DNA from: a virus
Virus record (IMG/VR): IMGVR_UViG_3300020396_000013
Span: 1 to 42,936 of that record
Strand: one strand, 5' to 3'
Length of the DNA stretch: 42,936 nucleotides
Program-made: the position numbers and the translations under genes
Shown: piece after piece, positions 7,949 through 17,319 of the stretch
Layout: each line of letters starts with the position of its first letter
How positions within the stretch are numbered: position 1 is the stretch's first letter
The notes under the pieces: generated by a model
The model's database searches: none
Told to the model about the DNA's origin: nothing
The model's input: the letters and a program-made list of their open reading frames with translations, nothing else

Positions 7949-9688
7949 ATGGCATTAACAGCACCCTCTGAATCTCCTGCAATCGTTGTAAAAGAAGTTG
8001 ATTTAACTAGTGGAGTCCCAAACATACCTACATCTACAGGTGCTATGGTCGGGAACTTTTCTTGGGGTCCATGTGACATACCCACACTGGTTAGCAACGA
8101 AGCAACATTAGTCGGAACTTTTGGAAGTCCTGATACAGTTAATACTGTAGACTTCCACACAGCAGCATATTATCTTAGATATTCTAATGATCTATACGTT
8201 GTTAGAGATTACACATCAGTAGCAAAAAATGCTTCTGATACAAACGCAAGTAGTATACCACTTGTTACTAATAGAGATAACTTTGACAGTCAAATTGCGG
8301 CATTAGCAACAGCAACACATAACTTTATAGCAAAATATCCGGGAACATTAGGAAACAGTATATCAGTTTCTTTTTCTGGACAAGGTGATACAGGTTATGC
8401 TACTTGGCCGTATAAGTCATATTATGATGCAGCACCAGGAACATCAGATTTTGCAGCGGCAGCAGGTGCAACAAATGATGAAGCACATATTGCCGTTATA
8501 GATGAAGATGGAGCAATTAGTGGAACTGCTGGTACAGTTTTAGAAACATTCCCATTTGTGTCTATTGCACTAGGTGCAAAAACTTCAGACGGAACTTCAA
8601 ACTATATTTTGAATGTTATAAACACTAGATCACAATATATTTGGATGGCAGGAATTGCAACAGCAACCTTCGGAACAAATGCTGGTAGTGCGCCAACAAC
8701 TGGTTTAGATTTTGCGGCTGGTTTAGCCGTTGATGTTAATGTATCATTAGTTGGTGGGGTAAATTCAGCAGCACTTGGCACGGCAGATTTTGCAACAGGA
8801 TTTGATAAATTTGAAGACCCAAATGCTTTGGCTATTGACTTTATGATTGCACCAGGTATGGCAACAGCAGCAGACCATGCAACTGTTGTGAATGATATGA
8901 TTACAACTGCACAATCAATTCGTAAGGATTGTATGGTACTTGCATCACCAAATCGTGCAGCAGTAGTTGGGCAAACAACTTCAGCGGCGGCGGTCACGGC
9001 AATTTCAAGCGCAATGACTTCTAATGGATTTACAAGAAGTTCTTATCTTGCTGTTGATAACAACTATCTAAAAGTTTACGACAAATATAATGATCAATAC
9101 ATTTTTATTCCAGCAGCATCTTCTACAGCAGGTATTATGGCGGCAACAGACAATAATTTTGCTCCATGGTTCTCACCAGCAGGTACACGTAGAGGTCAAT
9201 ATTTTGGTGTAACTAGTTTGGCGTATTCGCCAAATAAATCAGAGAGAGATACGCTGTATAAAGCAGGTATCAACCCAATCGCTAATATTCCGGGCCAAGG
9301 CGTATTGCTTTATGGTGATAAAACTCACTTAGCAAGACCATCCGCATTTGATCGGATTAATGTTCGCAGGTTGTTCCTTGTTCTTGAGAGAGCAATTTCA
9401 GCAGCGGCACAAAACATTCTGTTTGAATTTAACGATGAGTTTACAAGGGCAGAATTTGTAAATATCGTTGAACCTCTACTCAGAGATGTGAAAGGTAGAA
9501 GGGGAATTACCGATTTCAAATTGGTTTGTGATGAAACTAATAACACACCGTTAATTATAGATTCAAATCAATTTATCGCTTCCCTATTCATCAAACCTGC
9601 AAGGTCTATTAACTTCATCACTCTTAACTTTGTTGCTGTACGCACTGGAGTTTCGTTTGAAGAAGTTGTTGGCACTTCTGGCGTATAA
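7949..9688 (+). CDS. 18: Tail sheath protein gp18
   Basis: This is the contractile sheath subunit. Hexameric rings stack around the gp19 tube and contract at infection. The N-terminus (MALTAPSESPAIVVKEVDLT, then GAMVGNFSWGPCD) and the C-terminal segment containing FEFNDEFTRAEFVN are typical of T4-like sheath proteins. The C-terminal region forms the conserved inner sheath domain. The length is 579 aa (T4 659), so one of the variable outer domains is smaller. It has its own late promoter and is followed by gene 19 after 20 bases, which carries a GGAGAT ribosome site. Confidence 0.95.
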   Translation: MALTAPSESPAIVVKEVDLTSGVPNIPTSTGAMVGNFSWGPCDIPTLVSNEATLVGTFGSPDTVNTVDFHTAAYYLRYSNDLYVVRDYTSVAKNASDTNASSIPLVTNRDNFDSQIAALATATHNFIAKYPGTLGNSISVSFSGQGDTGYATWPYKSYYDAAPGTSDFAAAAGATNDEAHIAVIDEDGAISGTAGTVLETFPFVSIALGAKTSDGTSNYILNVINTRSQYIWMAGIATATFGTNAGSAPTTGLDFAAGLAVDVNVSLVGGVNSAALGTADFATGFDKFEDPNALAIDFMIAPGMATAADHATVVNDMITTAQSIRKDCMVLASPNRAAVVGQTTSAAAVTAISSAMTSNGFTRSSYLAVDNNYLKVYDKYNDQYIFIPAASSTAGIMAATDNNFAPWFSPAGTRRGQYFGVTSLAYSPNKSERDTLYKAGINPIANIPGQGVLLYGDKTHLARPSAFDRINVRRLFLVLERAISAAAQNILFEFNDEFTRAEFVNIVEPLLRDVKGRRGITDFKLVCDETNNTPLIIDSNQFIASLFIKPARSINFITLNFVAVRTGVSFEEVVGTSGV

Positions 9689-9708
9689 GATAGCATAGGA
9701 GATAAAAA

Positions 9709-10236
9709 ATGGCGATTTTAGGCGTAGACGATTTTAAAGCAAAATTAAAAGGGGGTGGCGCAAGAGCAAACCTTTTTAAAGCAACCATTAACTTTCCAGG
9801 ATATGCAGCAGGTAATGTTGAACTTACATCTTTTATGTGTAGGGCAGCACAACTTCCAGCATCAACACTGAATGCAATTGAAGTTCCCTTCAGAGGTAGA
9901 CAGTTAAAAATTGCTGGAGATAGGACATTTGAAACTTGGACCACAACAATCATTAACGATACAGATTTTGGTACAAGAGATGCCCTAGAGCGTTGGATGA
10001 ATGGTATTAATTCTCATACCACCAACATTGGATTTACCAATCCTCAAACTTATCAAGCAGACCTTTTGGTTGATCAACTTGATAAGGATGAAAGTGTTCT
10101 GAAAAGATATATTTTCAGAGGTTGTTTTCCAACTAATATTTCTTCAATTGAATTATCTTATGATACTCAAGATGCTATTGAAGAATTTACTTGCGAGTTC
10201 CAAGTACAATATTGGGAAAGTAATACCACAAGTTAA
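9709..10236 (+). CDS. 19: Tail tube protein gp19
   Basis: This is the major tail tube subunit, the conduit for DNA and internal proteins during infection. The 175-residue product (T4 163) has the diagnostic MAILGVDDFKAKL start and the PFRGRQLKIAGDRTFETW strand pair with WTTTIINDTDF, all typical of gp19. It follows the sheath gene and precedes the portal gene as in T4. It lacks cysteine clusters or membrane segments. A late promoter and a stable hairpin lie just after its stop. Confidence 0.95.
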   Translation: MAILGVDDFKAKLKGGGARANLFKATINFPGYAAGNVELTSFMCRAAQLPASTLNAIEVPFRGRQLKIAGDRTFETWTTTIINDTDFGTRDALERWMNGINSHTTNIGFTNPQTYQADLLVDQLDKDESVLKRYIFRGCFPTNISSIELSYDTQDAIEEFTCEFQVQYWESNTTS

Positions 10237-10238
10237 CG

Positions 10239-10246
10239 TATAAATA
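10239..10246 (+). promoter_or_regulatory. T4-type late promoter (TATAAATA) before gene 20
   Basis: An exact TATAAATA box lies two bases after the gene 19 stop and 57 bases before the gene 20 start. The expected transcription start is around 10252, only a few bases upstream of a strong hairpin at 10257-10278. Confidence 0.8.
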
Positions 10247-10256
10247 CTTGTGAAAA

Positions 10257-10278
10257 GTGGGGGGATTCGTTCCCCCAC
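10257..10278 (+). terminator. TTCG-loop hairpin between genes 19 and 20
   Basis: GTGGGGGGA and TTCCCCCAC pair over nine positions (one G-U) around a TTCG tetraloop, one of the most stable RNA loops. No long T-run follows (ACTCAATATAAATT), so it is a weak candidate for factor-independent termination of the 18-19 transcript. It lies right behind the gene 20 late promoter, so it may instead form a 5' stabilising cap on that mRNA. Confidence 0.65.
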
Positions 10279-10303
10279 TCAATATAAATTATAGGAATGT
10301 TTC

Positions 10304-11836
10304 ATGGCAGAAAATACGGTTTCTCTCTTTGGTTTTGAAATAAAACGAAAGAAGCAAGGTGATAAAGATTCGGAACGAATTAAAAGTGTAGTTGCGCCAC
10401 AAAATGATGATGGTGCTGGATATATTACTGCATCTGGAAGTCATTTTGGTCAGTATGTGGACATTGATGGTGACAACACCAAAGATAATATCGCAATGAT
10501 TAACAAATATCGTGGAATTTCTATTCATCCAGAAGTTGATATGGCGATAGAAGATATTGTAAATGAAGCGATTGTAAATAATTCAGATGAAAGTACTTTA
10601 TCCTTAAATACCGATGATATAGAAGCACCAGATAATATTAAAAAAATTGTTCAAGAGGAATTTGGAAATGTTCTTTCAATGTTTGATGCATCTGAACATG
10701 CTCATGATTTATTTAAAAGATGGTACATTGATGGTAGAATTTATCATCACATTTTAGTTGATGAAAAAAATGAAAAAGCGGGTATTCAAGAATTAAGATT
10801 TATTGATGCTACCAAAATAAGAAAAATTAAAGAAGTCAAAACTAAAAAAGACGCTAATACAAATGCAGATATTATTGAATCAATTAATGAGTATTTCATA
10901 TATACCGAAAAACCAGGAAAAACATCAGCGGGTCAAATACAGAATAAAGGTGTAAAATTTACACTAGATTCAATTAATTATGTAACAAGTGGTCTTTTAG
11001 ACGAATCTAGAAAAAAGGTTGTTTCTCATTTACATAAGTGCATTAAGCCTGTAAATCAATTAAGAATGATGGAAGACTCTCTAGTAATTTACAGATTGAG
11101 TCGCGCACCAGAACGTAGAATTTTCTATGTTGATGTTGGTAACTTACCAAAAGGTAAAGCAGAAGAATACATGAAAAATATTATGACCAAATATCGTAAC
11201 AAATTGGTTTACGATGCTGGTACTGGAGAATTGCGTGATGATCGTAAGCATATGTCAATGCTAGAAGATTTTTGGTTGCCGCGCAGAGAAGGTGGTAGAG
11301 GAACTGAAGTAACAACACTTCCAGGTGGTGATAACTTAGGTCAGATTGATGATATCATATATTTTCAAAAACGGTTATACCGTTCATTAAATGTTCCACT
11401 GAATAGACTAGAACAAGAATCACAATTTTCCCTTGGTAGAAACAACGAAATTACAAGAGAAGAAGTAAAGTTTAGTAAATTTATAGACCGTCTTCGCAAA
11501 AAATTTAGTATGATTTTTTTACAAGTTTTGAAAAAACAATTAGTTCTTAAAAAAATTATAACTGAAGCCGATTGGGATGTTTGGAAAACTAGTATTAGAG
11601 TTGATTATGCAAGAGATAATTATTTTTCTGAGTTGAAAGATGCAGAAATATTAAGAGAAAGATTGCAGACGCTTGATATAATGACTCAGTATGTTGGCGA
11701 CTATTTCTCTAAAGAATGGGTATTTAAAAATGTGTTAAAATATTCAGAAGAGGATATTAAAGACTTGAAATCTCAAGTAGAGGATGAAATAAAAAGCGGA
11801 GAAATAGCAGACCCCGCTGATGCTGAAGAAGAGTAA
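10304..11836 (+). CDS. 20: Portal protein gp20
   Basis: This is the dodecameric portal at the special vertex. It initiates head assembly, is the channel for packaging by gp17 and exit into the neck, and nucleates the scaffold. Conserved blocks are KYRGISIHPEVDMAIEDIVNEAI (about 68-90) and RLSRAPERRIFYVDVG (264-279), then a long helical stem and crown region with LPGGDNLGQIDDI and FQKRLYRSLNVPLNRL. The length of 510 aa is close to T4 (524), and the C-terminus is acidic. It begins after its own late promoter. In T4 the prohead core genes follow directly, but here a fibre module starts 2 bases after the stop. Confidence 0.96.
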   Translation: MAENTVSLFGFEIKRKKQGDKDSERIKSVVAPQNDDGAGYITASGSHFGQYVDIDGDNTKDNIAMINKYRGISIHPEVDMAIEDIVNEAIVNNSDESTLSLNTDDIEAPDNIKKIVQEEFGNVLSMFDASEHAHDLFKRWYIDGRIYHHILVDEKNEKAGIQELRFIDATKIRKIKEVKTKKDANTNADIIESINEYFIYTEKPGKTSAGQIQNKGVKFTLDSINYVTSGLLDESRKKVVSHLHKCIKPVNQLRMMEDSLVIYRLSRAPERRIFYVDVGNLPKGKAEEYMKNIMTKYRNKLVYDAGTGELRDDRKHMSMLEDFWLPRREGGRGTEVTTLPGGDNLGQIDDIIYFQKRLYRSLNVPLNRLEQESQFSLGRNNEITREEVKFSKFIDRLRKKFSMIFLQVLKKQLVLKKIITEADWDVWKTSIRVDYARDNYFSELKDAEILRERLQTLDIMTQYVGDYFSKEWVFKNVLKYSEEDIKDLKSQVEDEIKSGEIADPADAEEE

Positions 11837-11838
11837 GT

Positions 11839-14800
11839 ATGAAAAATGATATTCTAAAGTATATAATACATCCACAAGGAATTACTGGAACATTAGATTT
11901 AAGAGATAATGCTGAGATAGAGTTTCCTTTTAACACAATAAGTGTTACTATAGGAATAGATTTAGATCAAACTTTTGAGCAGAATAGGGCTTGGAAACCT
12001 GTCACTATTGATGGAGTTGATGTTAGTTCTGATTACCCATATTTTAGACCCAATAATTACGTTTGGGAATATACTTCAACAATACCCACAGACCCAATAT
12101 TCTCTGATGTTGTAATACAAACGTATTCTTCCTCAAATGAAAATACTGCTAAAAATGATATGTGGTCTGATATCAATCAACCAACATATCAAGGAATAAA
12201 ATTAAAATTAAAAATAGCACCGTCTGATATTATTTTAGGATCAAATTCTGGTGTGGTCATATCATCTGGATCAGAAGATTCATCTACTGGATTAACAGAT
12301 TCATCTAAATCAAATAGTGTGTTTAGTGGTCTTGTCGCGGATAGTGGTAGATTTAATGATCTTTATGCTGACAGTGCATATTTTAAATATCTCAGGGCAG
12401 ACAGTGCCGATATAAAATGGTTAAGGGCTGATAGTGTTGATATTATCTCTCTTAGGGCTGATAGTGGATATATAAAACAATTAACCTCAGATAGTGGATA
12501 TTTTAAATATCTTAGGGCAGATAGTGGATATATTTCTCAATTTAGATCAGATAGCGCAAAAATATCATTCTTGAATGTTCCAAAACTAAGTGGTGATAGT
12601 GCAAGTATTCAATCAGAACTTAGAGTGGGCAGGTATGTTTTTGACGCTGGTGAATGGGATAGTAATGATTTATTAACAGATATTAATGCACTTGCTAAAG
12701 ATGACTTTGGTGGCATTTATTATACTCAACCAGATTCTATAAGTGGTATTAGAGAAAAATTTGCACATGTAAAGTATGACCAGATAGATAAAAAATGGCA
12801 ATTTTTTCCGAATTTAAATATCTCTGATCTGGATAGTTCTGGTGTCGTTGATAGCGAAAATGCAGTTTCAAAATCATCCAATATGCCTTTTGGGGAAGGT
12901 GAGAACGGACAATTTCTTTTCTATGATAAATTTCAAAAAAAGTACGATTGGGATTATATTGTAACAAGTGGTAAATTTGTATTTGATAGTGATCAATTAT
13001 CAAATGCTCTAAAAAATATTCCTGCTGATCTTGGATCAGATTCGGATAAAGCAGAAAGTTTAAAACAATATTTTGATTATAAGTTTTATAGTCATGGTGA
13101 TGAGAAATTTATTGAAAGTGGTGGAAATTTAATATTAGTACAGTCTAATATTGATAACCTTAATTCATTTAACAACCACGACAAAATAAAATCTGCGAGG
13201 GTGAATAACCAAAATACATACGTGTATTTAGATTCCAATAATCATACATTTAATACTACTAATTTGGATTCTGATAGACTCAATATAACATCTAAAATAC
13301 AAAAAATTAATAAATCTATTAATGGAGTTTATTCAAATAGTCCTTCACAATCCTATACATTGCAAGCAACATTTAGTGCTGTTGATAGTGAAAAACAAAC
13401 TGGTGCTATGGGTATATTAGTTGGATTAATAAAATCTGGTTTAGATGAAAAAACATTAACTGTATTAAGAAGCACTAGACAAGACGGTATGTTTGATTCT
13501 GATATAGATATGGTAAAAACTCGCGATGACTACCCATTTAATTTTGAATTAGTATATAATGCTGGTCAAGCAGATGAAACTGTAATTAATATGGGTAGAA
13601 TAGTTGAAGCACCACCAATTAATACTGATGCATCATGGGATTCTAGTGGTCATGTTGTAATTAAGGTTCAAAAAAGAGACTATAGTTTAGTAATAGAAAC
13701 GAGTCAGTTTGGAGACTCTTCAATTGATCCTCTGACAACGAAAAGAATTGATCTTTATGATAACTTAGGAATTCCCTCAGAAGTAGATTATCTTGATTTA
13801 AGAGAATTTGGAAATCCTGTTCATTATGGATTTGCGTTTGATAAAATTTCAAATGCAACAGTGAAAGATATATTATTCTCTGAAGGCGTAGAAGGTTTGA
13901 ATCAGACTGATGCAAACACTGTTGTAGACTTACAAAATAAAACAGCATACATATATTTTGATAGTGATAAAGCATTAGATTTTGGGGTTTCCAAAGGATA
14001 TCATCAGACTGATAGTGATGGTTTTGGTGGGCCTATTGTTGGCGGCGATATAATTACTGGTAGACTTTATCATAATCCAGAATTAGGTGCTACTTGGTAT
14101 CAAGACCCATATTCAACATTTCAAATAGGGCAAGTACAAAGTAAGGCCCAGCAGAAACTCTTAGATGGCGTTAAATTATTCATAGCAGGTGGTTATGATG
14201 GAGATAAACGCAGAACAATAGAAAAAGATGATCTTGGGTTAGAAGGCATTGATAATAGTTTTATAAAAAATGAAAAAGGTATAACACTCACAGTTTTTAC
14301 AGATATTGGTGATTTAGTCTCAACTACAAATTATGATATAGATGCAACGGTTGATACTAGTGGGGTTGTTGCTCAACAAATGGCAACAGATTTAACTGCT
14401 TTGAGAAATGGTGGAACTAATAATATTTGTGTAATTACATCTTTTGGTAATTGGAAATATACCGATTCATTTTTAATAGCAGAATTAAAAGAACATGGTT
14501 TAGTAAAATTATCAGCGGCTGGTACGGCAGCAATAGGAAATTATCAATATGCTGCTATTTTTCAACTCGGATCAAAAAGTAAAGTTTATGAAGTTGCTGA
14601 GTTTGCGGATTCAATAAATCAGGCAATGATAAGAGTTTTCATATTAAACAAAACCTTTTTCTTAATTGGTGGAGAAACTAATAGTAATAGCGCACTGACT
14701 AATTTTAGAGGAACTATTATTGCAGAAACTACTGGAGCCAACGATTTAAAATTAAGTGGTGGTGTTATTGCTACCACACCATCAACATTTAACAGTACTG

Positions 14801-17319
14801 TAAATGTTGCTGCTGGTGCTACAAACGGTATTCATTTTCCAGATGAAGCATTTGCTTCTGATGCTGATGACCAAGCAAGAATATATTTGATTGATAGTCC
14901 AAACGCATCTGGGAATCAAATTTTAACAATAGAAGTAAAAAATGACAATACCGATTTAATCAACCTTAGTACTCCAGAGTCTGATGGTAATGGAAAGGGT
15001 ATGAAAGGGTTACGTCATAATATGAAATCAATATTCTCTGAGGGATATTTAGATATTTCATACGATGACAGTCCTAGTTTGGGTGGAAATTTAAATATCA
15101 AAGAGTATAAAATATTTAGTAAGCCTTCAGATGATGAGTGGGAAGGAGATAAACCAACATTTGAGTTTGATTACGATGAAGCAGCAGATGATACAAATAG
15201 TACCTTATTATCTAGTTATAATTCAATATATAACTTTTTAGATATTACTAATAACTCAACTGGAAAATATTTTGGAATTTGGAATAATAAAAATCCATAT
15301 AGTGATACCGTAAATTCTGGAAATTCAATCTTTAGAGTAGATGAGAATGGGGATGTTAATGTAACTGGAGTATTTAATACAGTTACTACAGATGGACTTA
15401 CGGAAGGATCAACAAACCTTTACCACAGAGATAGTAGAGCAATTATTGCTGTACAAAATAAAATATCTGTAACTACTGTATCAGCGGCTGGTGGGGGTGC
15501 ATTATCGTGGACACCTTCACCAGATGCTGTTCAAGATGGTATTCTTAATTTTACGCCAGCACTTTCTCATAGCGTCACTACTAGTGATCCTGATGGAAGC
15601 ACATCTACTTTAGCATATGATGCTTCAACTGGAGCATTTACATTTAAATCTGCAAAAATATCAGATATTGTAGATTCAACACTTGAAAATATTAGTGTGG
15701 CAAATGCAACTCCTAGTGGAAATGCAAGTTCTCTTGCATATAATAGTGGTACTGGAATTATTACTCTAACACCAGCGGATATTCCAACAACAGCAAAAAC
15801 ATCTATTTCTGTAACTAATGACGCAAGTAATAGAGAAGCAGGTGGCGAAATAAGTTATGCTGAAGGTACTGGTGTAATAACATTTAAAAAGGATTATCTC
15901 TTATCAGTCACTAATGCAACACCATCTGGTACAGGAAGTCTTGCTTATAATGGAACTGGTAGTTTTACTTTCACACCACCTTCTGCTGGTAATGGGTTAA
16001 CTGTAACGACAAGTGCGGCACAATCTAGAGTACCAGCGGCATTATCACATTCAAATGGAACATTTACATTTAGACCAGCGGAACTATTTCCACCAATATC
16101 AATCATAGATACACCATCTATACCATCTCATGGTGAAGGAAGTTTAGCATATGATTCCGCAACTGGTGTTTTAACGCATCTTAGAGCGGCGACAGTAAAT
16201 CTTTTAAATTTTAGAGGAACTACAGATTCTGATAATGCTGAGTTTGGAAAAGTAGGTACAATTAGTTTTAGTTCTGATTCTAATTATGGAATTGGTACTT
16301 TTAAATTAACTCCTGGATATTTTGCTACCAATATAGATTCGTGTCTGGACACTACTTTAACTATACCACATGCTGGGGAAACCATGGGCCAAGTTTCGGC
16401 AGCAGTTGTTGCTACGAAACCTTCTGTGATGATGTTGGATAGTAGTGCTGCTATAAAGTTTTCAAATAGAAGAATAAGTTTAGGTGATTTAGTTAATGTG
16501 GCAGATAGTGCTAATGCCGCTCTTGGTTTTGTATTAACAAAAACACATCAAGGGTATGCAGATGCTACACCACACGGTTCTAATTTTGAATTTAAAGCAC
16601 TACCTTCTTCAATAGGATTAACAGATTTAAGTGTTACTGGCCTTACTAGTGCAGATGATGTTAATGGAAATATTGTTTATGACAATACTAATGGAGAATT
16701 TTCTTTTAAACCACCATTTTTTATTGGTAGAGTTACAGGCGGTAATGGTGGGACTACTACACCAGATGCACATAATGGAATTGTGACTTTTGCTGCTGAT
16801 GGCTCAAGTGGTTTAACTGTATCAGCAAGTGGACAAACAGTAACAATTGATGCTTCAAGTGTAGGTGGGTTCTCTGTTGACAATAACGCAAATAATAGAA
16901 TCGTCACTGCAACTGGTAGTGGCGGTAACGCTGAAGCAAATGCTACTTTTGATGGTTCAACATTAGCGATTGCTGGTGCAATCACTGCAACTGGAAATAT
17001 TAGTGCAGAAGGGAATGTTATTGCTGCTGCATCATCAGATTTAAGACTTAAAGACAATTTGGAAAAAATTGATAATGCTCTTGAAAAAGTTAGCAGATTA
17101 AATGGATATACATTTACTTGGAATGAAAAAGCAGATAAAATTTTCTCATCTAAAAATGATGTAGGTGTTGTAGCACAAGAAGTTGAAGAAGTTCTACCAG
17201 AGATTGTTATAGATAGGGCAGATGGTTATAAGGCCGTTTATTATGAAAAATTAGTTCCTTTATTGATTGAATCAATCAAAGAGTTAAAGGAGAGAATTGA
17301 AGAACTGGAGAAAAGATAA
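11839..17319 (+). CDS. Giant tail fibre protein with C-terminal S74 intramolecular chaperone, 1826 aa
   Basis: This is probably the main long tail fibre subunit for host recognition. The N-terminal 150 residues are a mixed domain that may attach to the baseplate or a connector. Residues about 165-245 hold seven 10-residue repeats of the form DSxxIxxLRA (for example DSAYFKYLRA, DSADIKWLRA), which suggest a triple-stranded beta shaft. Residues about 1150-1600 repeat Ser/Thr/Gly-rich strands such as SLAYNSGTGIITL. The last 95 residues, from SSDLRLKDN (near 1732) through VGVVAQEVEEVLPEI to a helical ELKERIEELEKR end, are a peptidase S74 chaperone. This folds the fibre trimer and is usually released by self-cleavage at the Ser-Asp pair. 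The gene overlaps the next one by TAATG. Confidence 0.88.
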   Translation: MKNDILKYIIHPQGITGTLDLRDNAEIEFPFNTISVTIGIDLDQTFEQNRAWKPVTIDGVDVSSDYPYFRPNNYVWEYTSTIPTDPIFSDVVIQTYSSSNENTAKNDMWSDINQPTYQGIKLKLKIAPSDIILGSNSGVVISSGSEDSSTGLTDSSKSNSVFSGLVADSGRFNDLYADSAYFKYLRADSADIKWLRADSVDIISLRADSGYIKQLTSDSGYFKYLRADSGYISQFRSDSAKISFLNVPKLSGDSASIQSELRVGRYVFDAGEWDSNDLLTDINALAKDDFGGIYYTQPDSISGIREKFAHVKYDQIDKKWQFFPNLNISDLDSSGVVDSENAVSKSSNMPFGEGENGQFLFYDKFQKKYDWDYIVTSGKFVFDSDQLSNALKNIPADLGSDSDKAESLKQYFDYKFYSHGDEKFIESGGNLILVQSNIDNLNSFNNHDKIKSARVNNQNTYVYLDSNNHTFNTTNLDSDRLNITSKIQKINKSINGVYSNSPSQSYTLQATFSAVDSEKQTGAMGILVGLIKSGLDEKTLTVLRSTRQDGMFDSDIDMVKTRDDYPFNFELVYNAGQADETVINMGRIVEAPPINTDASWDSSGHVVIKVQKRDYSLVIETSQFGDSSIDPLTTKRIDLYDNLGIPSEVDYLDLREFGNPVHYGFAFDKISNATVKDILFSEGVEGLNQTDANTVVDLQNKTAYIYFDSDKALDFGVSKGYHQTDSDGFGGPIVGGDIITGRLYHNPELGATWYQDPYSTFQIGQVQSKAQQKLLDGVKLFIAGGYDGDKRRTIEKDDLGLEGIDNSFIKNEKGITLTVFTDIGDLVSTTNYDIDATVDTSGVVAQQMATDLTALRNGGTNNICVITSFGNWKYTDSFLIAELKEHGLVKLSAAGTAAIGNYQYAAIFQLGSKSKVYEVAEFADSINQAMIRVFILNKTFFLIGGETNSNSALTNFRGTIIAETTGANDLKLSGGVIATTPSTFNSTVNVAAGATNGIHFPDEAFASDADDQARIYLIDSPNASGNQILTIEVKNDNTDLINLSTPESDGNGKGMKGLRHNMKSIFSEGYLDISYDDSPSLGGNLNIKEYKIFSKPSDDEWEGDKPTFEFDYDEAADDTNSTLLSSYNSIYNFLDITNNSTGKYFGIWNNKNPYSDTVNSGNSIFRVDENGDVNVTGVFNTVTTDGLTEGSTNLYHRDSRAIIAVQNKISVTTVSAAGGGALSWTPSPDAVQDGILNFTPALSHSVTTSDPDGSTSTLAYDASTGAFTFKSAKISDIVDSTLENISVANATPSGNASSLAYNSGTGIITLTPADIPTTAKTSISVTNDASNREAGGEISYAEGTGVITFKKDYLLSVTNATPSGTGSLAYNGTGSFTFTPPSAGNGLTVTTSAAQSRVPAALSHSNGTFTFRPAELFPPISIIDTPSIPSHGEGSLAYDSATGVLTHLRAATVNLLNFRGTTDSDNAEFGKVGTISFSSDSNYGIGTFKLTPGYFATNIDSCLDTTLTIPHAGETMGQVSAAVVATKPSVMMLDSSAAIKFSNRRISLGDLVNVADSANAALGFVLTKTHQGYADATPHGSNFEFKALPSSIGLTDLSVTGLTSADDVNGNIVYDNTNGEFSFKPPFFIGRVTGGNGGTTTPDAHNGIVTFAADGSSGLTVSASGQTVTIDASSVGGFSVDNNANNRIVTATGSGGNAEANATFDGSTLAIAGAITATGNISAEGNVIAAASSDLRLKDNLEKIDNALEKVSRLNGYTFTWNEKADKIFSSKNDVGVVAQEVEEVLPEIVIDRADGYKAVYYEKLVPLLIESIKELKERIEELEKR

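Noticed and set aside
8602-8997. 131-codon minus-strand frame inside gene 18
   Set aside because: Ala/Val/Thr-rich shadow of the sheath gene with no promoter or ribosome site.
16677-17057. 126-codon minus-strand frame inside the fibre gene
   Set aside because: Low-complexity antisense of Ser/Gly/Thr-rich coding sequence, no signals.
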